NCBI GenBank assembly: GCA_017616445.1
Contig: JAFZYE010000032.1
Coordinates: 1 to 46,883 of the forward strand
Length of the DNA: 46,883 nt
Direction: 5' to 3'
Source: Bacteroidaceae bacterium
Lineage (GTDB): Bacteria; Bacteroidota; Bacteroidia; Bacteroidales; Bacteroidaceae
Shown: positions 16,790 through 25,342 of the stretch, in pieces
Layout: every line of letters begins with the position of its first letter
Position numbering within the stretch: position 1 is the first letter of the stretch
Notes under the pieces: model-generated
The model's database searches: none
Told to the model about the DNA's origin: nothing
Seen by the model: the letters and a program-made list of their open reading frames with translations, nothing else
Position numbers and translations under genes: made by a program

Positions 16790-19066
16790 ATGAGAAAACA
16801 CATCACATACATCACCCCCCTCATCCTCACAGCACTCCTGCTGGGAGCAATCCAGGCGTGTCGCAACCAGCCAACACAGCGTAAGCATGTCCTTATCATC
16901 CTCACCAACGACAGTCAGCATAGCCAGTATCCACCATTCATCAAGGAAATACAGCAAACCATCGAACTCAGCGGCTATGTCACCGATTGCAGGGTCTTAT
17001 ACATGGATCTTGAGTATTCGCCCGATGCTGCCTTCAATGTCTTGCATCAGTTGAACGACACATTGAGTAAGGCACAATGGAAGCCAGATGTCATCATCAC
17101 TGAGGACGACCGTTCGGCACGTATTCTGCTCGCCGACACATCCGATAAGTTCCTGAATGTGAAGAGGACACCAATCGTGCTTGGTTCTATTTCCTTCCCC
17201 GAGGAGATAAATCTGAAAGGTACGACCAACATCTGTATGTGGACCAACAAGATTGATTTCTACGAAAATATCAAGCTTGCATACGAGTTATCGGGCAAAA
17301 ACCAAGTGCAGATTGAACTTGATAATTATATTTACGATGTTCTCATACGTCGTGAACTGAACGAGGCCATCAGTCGTCCTCCCTTTGTCCGGAATTTCGA
17401 TGGAGCGCTGGGCGTCATCAGCGATCAGCAGCTCGCAGGAAAATACAAAGACAGTATCGTGGTCACTACTCAGAGAATCGATTATGGCTGGTACGATACC
17501 CGTAATCCTAACGATACCATCTTGAGACGTAGGGAGCTGATGCGTTCGTTCTTTAAACAATCGAGCAAGTATCCTTCGCTTGTCGTGAAGAAAGATGTCT
17601 ATTGTGATGCGATTGCCAATAAATCCAATCTGCCTCAGTACACAGCCATCACGACTGATTTCGCAGACGGAATGGGTAGTTATCTGGCTGGTTATTTCGC
17701 AAGCTATAGTACCATTGCACACGATTGTGGTCTCTCTACGGCTCGTATCTTCAATGGTGCCAATCCGCGTAGCATAGGTGGACAGGCCCATAAGAAGTAT
17801 TTCTGGATGGACTACGATGCCATGCAGAAAATGGGAATGAAATACGATGATTATATTGATAAATTCCGCATTGTAAACGCGCCGTTCGAAATCGAACACC
17901 CGACTCTGTATGTGGTTTTGGTGGTTGCTGCCATCTTGCTCATATTGTTGATTCTGTTCGGTCTTTGGGTCATCTTCGTCAGAATGCGTGGGCGTTTGCA
18001 GGAGGAGAAGCTGGAGGTGATAGGACGTTCGCGCAACATCAGCCGATTGTGTCTCAACAGTATAGAGAATATGCCTATTGAGACAGTCGATGATATCAAG
18101 AAATATATCTCATTAGCCCATCCTAAGAGTAAGAAGGAGATAGAAAAGGTGCGTGACAGTCTTGACAAACCTGGATCATATAGTTTCCTGATCTATTGTG
18201 CTCCAAAGGATGATGACAAGTATCAGTGGTGGGAATTCCGCTATGATATTACCTCTTCGGACGTTATTGGTTTGATTATCAACAAGCAAGAGGCCATCAA
18301 ACTGAAGGAACGTCTCGATAGTGCTACACGAAACAGTCGGGAGGCAAGCCGTAAGGAGGCCTTCTTCAATAACCTCAGCAACGAGATGAAGAAACCGCTG
18401 GATGTGATGTGTAACGCTTGTGACAGGCTCATCAACGAAAAGCTCTCGAAAGCGGAGCGTGAAAAGGTCGTGACCGAAATGCAGGAAAGTAGTGAGGCCG
18501 TTTCTCAAAGCTTGGGTGACATCCTCCTTTTCTCGAAAATCGAGTCTGGACGTCTGCGCTATATGATTACCGAGAAAGATGCCGGCGAGTTCTTGACTGG
18601 GTTCTATAACGAAATGGCACCCAAAGTTCCGTCACATCTTAACTTTGTCCTCGTTTCCGGACGCTCAAGAGTATATGCTCAGGCCGATTTCGACCGACTC
18701 CGTAATGTGATGACTCAGTTCATGCTCAATGCCATCAAATTCACACGCGAGGGATCTATTGAGATTGGCTGGCGTTATTATCTTGACAGCCATGAGTGCG
18801 AGTTTTTCGTCGAGGATACAGGAATCGGTATTCCAGCTGAAGCAAAAGACAGGTTGTTCGATCTCTTCTGGAAGGGTGAGGAAACGTCTGAGGGTGTCGG
18901 AGTGGGACTCAATATCTGTCGTAGCCTGGCCGAAGCCATGCAGGGACATATCAGCGTAGGCAGTATCGTCGGAAGAGGTAGCCGATTCAGTATCTGGCTA
19001 CCCGCAAGAGCCCTCTCACAGAATCAGGAGTTGCCAGAGCAGCAAGGGACAACCAAGATTCTGTAG
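16790..19066 (+). CDS. sensor kinase paralogue 4: ATPase domain intact, H-box His replaced by Asn
   Basis: 758 residues, starting 3 bp after paralogue 3. Signal with lipobox-like IQAC; a periplasmic domain (KHVLIILTNDSQHSQY, QIELDNYIYDV); RIVNAPFE; a membrane segment at about 370-397. The H-box reads LSNEMKKPLDVMCN with Asn531 in the His position. The N-box FMLNAIKFT, G1 DTGIGI and G2 GVGVGLNIC are intact. It ends the cluster before a bidirectional terminator. There is no receiver domain. It is the second member with ATP-binding motifs but no acceptor His. Confidence 0.87.
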   Translation: MRKHITYITPLILTALLLGAIQACRNQPTQRKHVLIILTNDSQHSQYPPFIKEIQQTIELSGYVTDCRVLYMDLEYSPDAAFNVLHQLNDTLSKAQWKPDVIITEDDRSARILLADTSDKFLNVKRTPIVLGSISFPEEINLKGTTNICMWTNKIDFYENIKLAYELSGKNQVQIELDNYIYDVLIRRELNEAISRPPFVRNFDGALGVISDQQLAGKYKDSIVVTTQRIDYGWYDTRNPNDTILRRRELMRSFFKQSSKYPSLVVKKDVYCDAIANKSNLPQYTAITTDFADGMGSYLAGYFASYSTIAHDCGLSTARIFNGANPRSIGGQAHKKYFWMDYDAMQKMGMKYDDYIDKFRIVNAPFEIEHPTLYVVLVVAAILLILLILFGLWVIFVRMRGRLQEEKLEVIGRSRNISRLCLNSIENMPIETVDDIKKYISLAHPKSKKEIEKVRDSLDKPGSYSFLIYCAPKDDDKYQWWEFRYDITSSDVIGLIINKQEAIKLKERLDSATRNSREASRKEAFFNNLSNEMKKPLDVMCNACDRLINEKLSKAEREKVVTEMQESSEAVSQSLGDILLFSKIESGRLRYMITEKDAGEFLTGFYNEMAPKVPSHLNFVLVSGRSRVYAQADFDRLRNVMTQFMLNAIKFTREGSIEIGWRYYLDSHECEFFVEDTGIGIPAEAKDRLFDLFWKGEETSEGVGVGLNICRSLAEAMQGHISVGSIVGRGSRFSIWLPARALSQNQELPEQQGTTKIL

Positions 19067-19088
19067 CCTTTACGCAAGAATGCATCAT

Positions 19089-19118
19089 AAAAGCCGAAAG
19101 CATTGCTTCCGGCTTTTT
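19089..19118. terminator. terminator between the kinase cluster and the Hsp20 gene
   Basis: AAAGCCGAAAGC and GCTTCCGGCTTTTT form a stem with loop ATT and one mismatch, with T-runs on both strands. It is suited to ending the convergent kinase and Hsp20 transcripts. Confidence 0.8.
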
Positions 19119-19145
19119 ATGTTATTTATGTGGTCATGTGTTGTG

Positions 19146-19580
19146 TTAGCTGACGGTAATCTGCTGTGATACCTTTGCCTCTTCTTTCGCTTTGATTTTC
19201 GGCAGGGTGACGGTCAGTATACCATTCTCCACTTTTGCTGCAATCTTCTTCTTATCTACATCCTCAGGCAGAATCAGGGTCTGCATGAACTTGCAGTATG
19301 AGAATTCGCGACGCAGGTAGCGAGTGGTAGCAGCCTTCTTGTCTTCGTTGGCCTCGTTCTTCTTCTCCATCTTGATGACAAGGTCGTTGTCTTCGTTGAT
19401 TTGGATGTTAAAGTCCTCTTTTGCCATGCCTGGTGCAGCCATTTCCACGATGTACTCCTTCTCGCTTTCTGCTACGTTGATAGCTGGTGCAGTGGTTTTT
19501 GTCTTAGGCATCCAAGTGTTGTCGATGAAGTCGTTGAAAATCTCAGGAAGCCAATAGTTGTTTCTTGTAATCTGTCTCAT
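19146..19580 (-). CDS. small heat shock protein, Hsp20/IbpA family
   Basis: 144 residues with an alpha-crystallin domain: APAINVAESEKEYIVEMAAPGM, then DFNIQINEDNDLVIKMEKK, FSYCKFMQTLILPEDVD and the conserved VENGILTVTLPKIK (GIL motif region). It is an ATP-independent holdase that binds unfolding proteins in the cytoplasm. AGGAG lies just upstream of the ATG at 19578-19580. Length and domain order are normal. Confidence 0.92.
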   Translation of the reverse strand: MRQITRNNYWLPEIFNDFIDNTWMPKTKTTAPAINVAESEKEYIVEMAAPGMAKEDFNIQINEDNDLVIKMEKKNEANEDKKAATTRYLRREFSYCKFMQTLILPEDVDKKKIAAKVENGILTVTLPKIKAKEEAKVSQQITVS

Positions 19581-19733
19581 AATCTAATCTCCTATTTTTT
19601 TATTGTTAAACATTTTGTTCTTTTTTCTCGTTTTCACTGTGATAAATGCAAATGCTTGTGCCAAACGAGATGATGCAAATTATTATGTCAATTTGGCTGA
19701 AAGTTGTGACGATATGGCTGATTGTCTGTATTT

Positions 19734-19768
19734 GTTATGCATTTTACATTGTACATTATATATTATTT
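19734..19768 (+). repeat. five-unit heptamer array carrying a -33 element
   Basis: Units GTTATGC, ATTTTAC, ATTGTAC, ATTATAT, ATTATTT. The TTG used as -33 of the metX promoter is in the third unit. Confidence 0.8.
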
Positions 19769-19778
19769 ACTACCTTTG
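19749..19778 (+). promoter_or_regulatory. promoter of metX, TTG-N19-TACCTTTG
   Basis: TTG 19749-19751, 19 bp, TACCTTTG 19771-19778. The start codon at 19808 lies 29 bp downstream. Because this promoter lies inside the longer open frame that begins at 19646, the upstream extension cannot be part of the protein. Confidence 0.8.
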
Positions 19779-19807
19779 CACCCTCAAACGAAGGAACGTT
19801 ATTTAGG

Positions 19808-20821
19808 ATGTTACGAAAAAGCTTGCATGTTACTTCTCCATTTCAGTTCGAGGCAGGAGGAGAATTGTCAGAAATAGATATTACCTATCATGTATCGGGC
19901 GAGTACACACCCGATAAGAAAGTGGTGTGGATTTGTCATGCACTCACCGCTAATTCGGACGCAGAAGAATGGTGGCCCGACTTGGTGGGTGCAGCGAATG
20001 TAATCGACACAGAGAAGTATTTTGTCTGTTGCGTCAACATGTTGGGTTCGTGCTACGGGTCGAGCGGTCCTTCGTCTATCAATCCTCATACAGGAAAGCC
20101 CTATATGTTGTCTTTCCCGCCTGTTACCGTTCGTGACATCATCAACGCTACGATATTAGTGCGTAAACATCTGGGTGTTCCTGCGGTAGATCTGTTGATT
20201 GGGGCAAGTATTGGTGGTTTTCAGGCTTTGGAATGGAGCATCATGGAACCCAAGGTGATTCGTAATGCTGTGTATATCGCTACGTGCGCCAGAATGAACG
20301 CATGGTGTGGAGCCACCCTGGCTGCTCAGCGTATGGCTCTTGAAGCCGATCCTACCTTCTTGGCGGAGCATTCACTTAAAGGAGGAAAGCAAGGACTGAA
20401 ATGTGCGAGGGCACAAGGACTCATCAGCTATCGAACCTACGACAGTTTCGTGCTCACTCAGTCTGAGCGTGATGTCGATAGTATCTTCCCCGAGCGGGTC
20501 GATTCGTATGAGCATTATCAGGGAGAAAAGCTGGTGAAGCGGTTTGATGCCTATTCCTACTATAGTGTAGCACGTTCGGCTGAGAGCCATAACGTGGGAC
20601 GTTTCCGTGGGGGAGTGGAGAAGGCGCTTGGACTTATCAAGGCTCACACGATGGTGGTCAGCATCAGCACCGACCTCCTTTTCCCGCCTAAGGAGATGGA
20701 AGAGTGGGCTCGTTTCATTCCCGATGTGGAGTACCATGAGATTTCCTCACTTTATGGACACGATGGTTTCCTCCTGGAATGGCAGCAACTCAAGGACCTC
20801 ATGACCCCCTTCCTTCCGTAG
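19808..20821 (+). CDS. metX: homoserine O-acetyltransferase (MetX-type alpha/beta hydrolase)
   Basis: 337 residues from the ATG at 19808. It acylates L-homoserine with an acyl-CoA in methionine synthesis. The catalytic triad is Ser134 in the elbow GASIGGFQALEW, Asp289 in ISTDLLFPP and His318 in YGHDGFLLE. Family motifs HALTANSDAEEWW, LGSCYGSSGPSS and SFPPVTVRDI are present. Acetyl versus succinyl specificity is assigned by general family resemblance only. It is probably a monocistron with its own promoter; the downstream gap is repeat DNA. Confidence 0.9.
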   Translation: MLRKSLHVTSPFQFEAGGELSEIDITYHVSGEYTPDKKVVWICHALTANSDAEEWWPDLVGAANVIDTEKYFVCCVNMLGSCYGSSGPSSINPHTGKPYMLSFPPVTVRDIINATILVRKHLGVPAVDLLIGASIGGFQALEWSIMEPKVIRNAVYIATCARMNAWCGATLAAQRMALEADPTFLAEHSLKGGKQGLKCARAQGLISYRTYDSFVLTQSERDVDSIFPERVDSYEHYQGEKLVKRFDAYSYYSVARSAESHNVGRFRGGVEKALGLIKAHTMVVSISTDLLFPPKEMEEWARFIPDVEYHEISSLYGHDGFLLEWQQLKDLMTPFLP

Positions 20822-20860
20822 GAAAATGTAAAAATTCAAGCGAGCGTCTAAGCCTCTAAT

Positions 20861-21016
20861 TTGGGAGTTCAGGAGTTTCAGGAGTTCAGGAGTTACAGAC
20901 GATACTTGCTAACATCTAAAGTCTATTTTTCTTAACTCTTAACTCTTAACCTACTAACCTATTAAACAGACTTTGAACTCTTGAACTTTGAACTAATTAT
21001 GCATTATGCATTATCC
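20861..21016 (+). repeat. dispersed GGAGT repeat, copy B, and heptamer arrays
   Basis: 20864-20910 holds GGAGT units of 8-9 bp ending in GAGTTACAGACGATACTTGC. 20882-20910 matches copy A (2376-2404) exactly in reverse complement. Further on are three CTTAACT-type heptamers (20931-20951), a TTTGAACTCTTGAAC unit (about 20972-20986) and three ATTATGC-type heptamers (20996-21016), which reach the stop of the hybrid regulator gene. Confidence 0.85.
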
Positions 21017-21018
21017 CT

Positions 21019-24000
21019 TCATTCCAGCATTTTCTGCAACGCTTCATCGTTTCCATTATCTGCATAGTATGCCACAAATTCCTTGGGTGACATACCGAAG
21101 TACTCACGGAATACGTTACTGAAATATGGGTGCGACGAGAATCCCATGCGGTATGCTACGTCCGAAATGCTGACTTTATTGTTGACAAGCAGGTAAGCCG
21201 ACTGCTTCAGGCGGTATGACCGGATGAAGTTGACGGGCGACATGCCATAACGTTCCTTCATCTTACGGTTCAAGTGTACGCGACTCACACCCACCTCGCT
21301 GGCCAGTTCGTTCACGCCGAACGTCGAGTCGTCGATATGTGCCTTGATGGCCTGAATCACTTTCCCGAACATCTTGTCTTCCGGATTGTCAATCGTCGTT
21401 TCGTTGTAGTCGAATCCCACTTCCGTACGGCGCAGACGGCTCATCATTCGTTCTCTGACACGCATGCTGTGTGCTACTGCTCCTTGCAGCATGAGCGGGT
21501 TGAACGGTTTGTTGATGAAGTGGTCCACGTCGAGGTTCAGACTGTATATCATGTTTTTGTCGCTGCTCTCGCTCGTGAGGATAATGATTGGCAGGTTGTC
21601 TGTATCTGGGTTGCTCCTGATGCGTTTACACAGTTCTATACCGTCGCATACAGGCATACGTATATCCGTTACGACTGCGTCAGGACGTTGCGTCAGGATC
21701 TGCTGCCAAGCGCTGTTGCCGTCGTAGGCCATCATGATGTTATAGCGTTCCTTCAGGATGTCTCTGATGTAGTCACACAGGGTCGCGTCGTCATCTACCA
21801 CGAGAACCGTCCGGACTTTCTTCTCGCCCGTCTCGTCCTCCTCCTCCGAGTCGTCTATGTCGATATCGGGCACGTCCATCAGTTCTTTCACCGTTGGCTC
21901 TGCGTTCTCTGTTTCGTCTCTCGTCTCCAGTTCGTCCGTACTGAGGTGGGTACGTCCCAATGGGAATTGCATCGTGAATTCCACACCGTCAGGGTTTACG
22001 TTGTTCACGGAGAGCGTACCATGATGCAGGTTCACCAGTTCTGTTGCCAGGTTCAGTCCTATTCCAGATCCTCCGGTATTGAGCGCCTCCTGGTTGCGTG
22101 CCTGATAGAATCGTTCGAAGATATGAGGCAAGTCACGAGGGTCAATCGACGAGCCGCTGTTGTACACGCGAATCTCGAACCAGTCCTTCGCGTCCTTGAT
22201 GATGCTACGTGTTCTCACAATCACCCTTCCGCCCTCAGGCGTGAACTTGAATGCGTTCGACAGCAGGTTGGTCAGGATTTTCTCGAAATGTACCTTGTCA
22301 ATCCAGATGTTGACGTTGTTGTTTGCATGTTCAATCACGAACGAGATGCGTTTTGATATGGCATATCCGGTGAACGTCTTGAATATCTCGTCGGCATACG
22401 ACGCAAAGTTGGTCTCCGAGAAGTGCAGCTCAAATTGTCCGCTATCAATCTTACGGATATCCGTCACCTGTTTCACGATGTCCAGCAGGCGGTCGCAGTT
22501 CATGCTCATCACCTTGTACAGACTCTGGCGCTGTTCCTCATCCTTCTTCAGTTTTTCATCTTTCACTTTTTCACCCTTCCCTTCTTTCTGGGTGGTCTTC
22601 ACCTTTTCTGTCTCTTCTTGTTCGCTCATGAGCTGCCTGAGGGGCGACATAATCATCGTCAGCGGTGATTTCATCTCGTGGGCGATGCTGGCAAACATCC
22701 TCAGTTTCGCCTCCTTGATTTGTTCGTTGTGGCTCACCTGAGCGAGCAGGTGTTTCTGCCGCTCACGTTCCTTGTAGGTGATGTAGAGATAGTAGCCAAT
22801 CAGTGCGGCAAGTGCCAGATAGATGAGCCACGCCCACCAAGAGGCGTACCAGGGATAGCCCACGTAGATGTCCAGCGATTTCTCCACCACAGCGTTCTCG
22901 TTGTTCTCGTAGTACGCACGTACCGTCAGCGTGTACGACCCCGATGGGAGGCTCGAATAGTAGGCCTCGTGGTTCGAACCTGCCAAGTGCCAGTTCTTGT
23001 CGTAGCCCTCCAGCTTGTAGTTGTAGAAGATGCGGTTAGGCGATGAGTAGTTAGGCACACTGAACTCAAAATCCAGCGTGTTCTGGTCGTAGGGCACGTT
23101 CAGCTTCGTAGCAAACTGCAACGCCTGATCCAGCACGTTATCGTCGCTTCCCTCTTCGTAGTAGCGTTCGTAGCCGTTCACCTTCAGACGGGTGAATAGC
23201 AGTGAGTTGTTCAGCTGCCGTTGCTGTTTCAGGTTCATCGCGTTGAATCCGATGACACCGTTGTCGGCTCCGTAGTATATCATGTGTGAGGCTGTCTGAT
23301 ATGATGTATTTCTGTGGAAGTCGCCTATGTAGTAACCACCGAACGACGTATAGGTGTGCGCCATGTTCGTCTTCTTGTCGATACGGACAATGCCGCTCGT
23401 GGTAGCCAGCCAGATGTCAGAGTCGGTCGTCTCCATCGACATCACATTACGGCCGGGCAGAATCAGACGCGCCTTGCCTTTGCGGATGTCGTACTTGAAC
23501 AGACCTGCGTTCGTACCGATCAGCAGGTCATGACCGTCTGTTCCGAAACACTGGGCTGACAGATTCCCGTTTTCCTCAAAGCTGAATACCTTCAGCCGCA
23601 GGGTCGTGGGGTTGAACATGAACGACTCGCTTACCGTTCCACACCATACCATACCCATCGGGTCGCAATACAGCGAGCTCACCCATGCGTTGAAGTCGCC
23701 GTATTTCGTGAGCGGTGTGATTTCGTGGGCTGTCAGATCCAGCATCTGCACACCGCCTCCGTTTGTTGCGGCATACAGCCTGTGGAGTTGTGGGTCGTAG
23801 GCAATCGACATCACCATCAGTTTCGAGAGCGGCTCCAACCAGCTCGGTGTGACAAACCGTCCGCCTTGCAGACATTGAACGCCGCCGCCGAACGAGCACA
23901 CCCATACCACACCGTCCTTGTCCACATCGATGTCCTGCACCAGCAGCGACGACAGACCTTCGTTCATCAGCACCGCATTGCTCAGGTCGGCATTCGGGCT

Positions 24001-25137
24001 TTTCAGCACACCGCATCCGTCGGCACAGATCCAGAAATTACCCTCGTGGTCGGCTGTGATGGCAGAGATACAAGCTACGTTCGTTTTGGCCGAGGTAGGC
24101 GATATGGGCAGGTAGGCAAAGTTGTCGCGACTGTTTGACACCACCAGCACACCTTTTTGGTACATGCTGATAATCAGGTTGCCCTCGTCGTCCTCGTCAA
24201 TCGACCTCACCTTTGCATACGTCATGTCGATATTGTGGTCGGCAATAGGGTAGGGCACCACATTCTCATCCTCATCCATCTCCCACAGTCCGTGACTGTC
24301 TGTACCCAGCAACACCCTGCCGCTCTTCGTCTCTTTCACACACAACACCATCATCTGCGTATCCTCCCTACCTTTCAGTTTGCGTATCAGTTTTTCCTTT
24401 CGGTCATATATCAGCAGACCGCCACCTGTGGCAATCACGACGTTCTTCGATTTCTTCAGCTCGTATATGTCCGTCACGCTATGGTTGTCAAGCATCGTCT
24501 GCGCTTCTGCAGTCATGCTGGGCATCACGTTCTTCATCCGTTTCAGGTCGATACAGAACAGGCTCTGGTTGATTCCGCTGCCCCACAGACAACTGTCTGC
24601 GCTGATCATGACATCCCTGAAAAAACCGGTTATGATGTGGCTTCCGATGGCTTCTGTCAGTTTCTTGTCCACCTTCTTGGCTGCCATGTCAAACACAAAC
24701 AGACCGTAGCCCGAGGTGGTGATGAGCGCATAGTCCTCCTTCGGATAGCGAATCATGCGGTGGATGGGCAGGTCGTGTTCGGCCTCTTCGTCCGAGATGA
24801 CCACATGCTCCACACTGTTCGTCCTTAGGTTCATCAGTCGCAGTCCGCGGCTTGTGGCCAGCCAGTACATGTCGTTCTTGTATTCCATCACGTTGAGAAA
24901 CACCGCATGCTCCAGTTCCTTGTTCCCCTTCAGCACATCCCTGAAGGTCGTGCCGTCAAACAGTTGCAGCATATCCACACCCATCACCCACGTCATTCCG
25001 TTCGAGTCGAACCGTGCGGTGTACAACGAGCTCGATTTCAGCCCGTTCTGAGTCGTATAGAGCCGTGCATACTGAGCCCTGCCCGACAAGGCCGTCAGCA
25101 GCAATCCCACGATAAAGATGATATGTATTCTTCTCAT
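21019..25137 (-). CDS. hybrid two-component system regulator (HTCS), sensor-kinase-receiver-AraC
   Basis: 1372 residues from the ATG at 25135-25137. Signal peptide; Reg_prop beta-propeller repeats to about residue 690 (VWVCSFGGGV, WLATTSGIVRIDKK); a Y_Y_Y domain near 690-770; a membrane helix at about 775-795. HisKA has SIAHEMKSPLTMI (His820). HATPase has LLSNAFKFT, FERFYQ and GGSGIGLNLA. The receiver has TDIRMP (Asp1158). The AraC-type DNA-binding end is GFSSHPYFSNVFREYFGMSP. In this class a glycan fragment is sensed in the periplasm and the nearby degradation genes are switched on. An unusual Lys/Glu insertion of about 30 residues (about 838-869) separates the two HisKA helices. The neighbours GH30 and CE1 suggest a xylan-type ligand, which is inference. 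Confidence 0.93.
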   Translation of the reverse strand: MRRIHIIFIVGLLLTALSGRAQYARLYTTQNGLKSSSLYTARFDSNGMTWVMGVDMLQLFDGTTFRDVLKGNKELEHAVFLNVMEYKNDMYWLATSRGLRLMNLRTNSVEHVVISDEEAEHDLPIHRMIRYPKEDYALITTSGYGLFVFDMAAKKVDKKLTEAIGSHIITGFFRDVMISADSCLWGSGINQSLFCIDLKRMKNVMPSMTAEAQTMLDNHSVTDIYELKKSKNVVIATGGGLLIYDRKEKLIRKLKGREDTQMMVLCVKETKSGRVLLGTDSHGLWEMDEDENVVPYPIADHNIDMTYAKVRSIDEDDEGNLIISMYQKGVLVVSNSRDNFAYLPISPTSAKTNVACISAITADHEGNFWICADGCGVLKSPNADLSNAVLMNEGLSSLLVQDIDVDKDGVVWVCSFGGGVQCLQGGRFVTPSWLEPLSKLMVMSIAYDPQLHRLYAATNGGGVQMLDLTAHEITPLTKYGDFNAWVSSLYCDPMGMVWCGTVSESFMFNPTTLRLKVFSFEENGNLSAQCFGTDGHDLLIGTNAGLFKYDIRKGKARLILPGRNVMSMETTDSDIWLATTSGIVRIDKKTNMAHTYTSFGGYYIGDFHRNTSYQTASHMIYYGADNGVIGFNAMNLKQQRQLNNSLLFTRLKVNGYERYYEEGSDDNVLDQALQFATKLNVPYDQNTLDFEFSVPNYSSPNRIFYNYKLEGYDKNWHLAGSNHEAYYSSLPSGSYTLTVRAYYENNENAVVEKSLDIYVGYPWYASWWAWLIYLALAALIGYYLYITYKERERQKHLLAQVSHNEQIKEAKLRMFASIAHEMKSPLTMIMSPLRQLMSEQEETEKVKTTQKEGKGEKVKDEKLKKDEEQRQSLYKVMSMNCDRLLDIVKQVTDIRKIDSGQFELHFSETNFASYADEIFKTFTGYAISKRISFVIEHANNNVNIWIDKVHFEKILTNLLSNAFKFTPEGGRVIVRTRSIIKDAKDWFEIRVYNSGSSIDPRDLPHIFERFYQARNQEALNTGGSGIGLNLATELVNLHHGTLSVNNVNPDGVEFTMQFPLGRTHLSTDELETRDETENAEPTVKELMDVPDIDIDDSEEEDETGEKKVRTVLVVDDDATLCDYIRDILKERYNIMMAYDGNSAWQQILTQRPDAVVTDIRMPVCDGIELCKRIRSNPDTDNLPIIILTSESSDKNMIYSLNLDVDHFINKPFNPLMLQGAVAHSMRVRERMMSRLRRTEVGFDYNETTIDNPEDKMFGKVIQAIKAHIDDSTFGVNELASEVGVSRVHLNRKMKERYGMSPVNFIRSYRLKQSAYLLVNNKVSISDVAYRMGFSSHPYFSNVFREYFGMSPKEFVAYYADNGNDEALQKMLE
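22535..22628 (-). repeat. in-frame low-complexity insertion in the HTCS kinase helix pair
   Basis: On the coding strand this segment contains GTGAAAAAGTGAAAGATG and related words with a 7-8 bp period. It resembles the AGTGAAA heptamer array at 1381-1408. It encodes a highly charged EETEKVKTTQKEGKGEKVKD segment not expected between HisKA helices. The relation to the arrays is inferred. Confidence 0.5.
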
Positions 25138-25157
25138 AAGCAAAGGATTTGATGGTG

Positions 25158-25165
25158 CAAAGATA
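25158..25165 (-). promoter_or_regulatory. -7 element TATCTTTG for the HTCS gene
   Basis: CAAAGATA on the plus strand reads TATCTTTG on the minus strand, 20 nt upstream of the ATG at 25137. A four-unit AGTTAGG-type heptamer array (25172-25199) occupies the -33 region. Confidence 0.65.
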
Positions 25166-25171
25166 CGAAAA

Positions 25172-25199
25172 AGTTAGGAGTTAGAAGTTAGGAGTTAGG
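25172..25199 (+). repeat. four-unit heptamer array AGTTAGG between divergent promoters
   Basis: Units AGTTAGG, AGTTAGA, AGTTAGG, AGTTAGG, directly upstream of the HTCS -7 element and followed by a T-run. Confidence 0.9.
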
Positions 25200-25274
25200 A
25201 GTTTTTTTGCATAAAATTCTAGTGCACGACAATAAAAACTGACTTTTATTGTACTCACTTAACCGATTTTTTAT

Positions 25275-25282
25275 TAACTTTG
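25275..25282 (+). promoter_or_regulatory. -7 element TAACTTTG for the secreted HExxH protein
   Basis: TAACTTTG matches the consensus, 60 bp upstream of the ATG at 25343. The nearest TTG (25249-25251) is 23 bp away, longer than usual. The element overlaps a possible TTG start at 25280, which therefore is not the translation start. Confidence 0.65.
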
Positions 25283-25342
25283 CACCGACTAATCATTTTG
25301 AATCCACCAAAAACGGGTAATAACTATTTAAATAACTTCAAC

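Noticed and set aside
19646-19807. Upstream extension of metX
   Set aside because: The extension contains the heptamer array and the full promoter of the gene, and MetX family proteins start near the ATG at 19808.
21274-22356. Long plus-strand open frame (360 codons) within the HTCS gene
   Set aside because: It is antisense to the kinase and receiver domains, whose motifs are complete, and its translation has no recognisable pattern.
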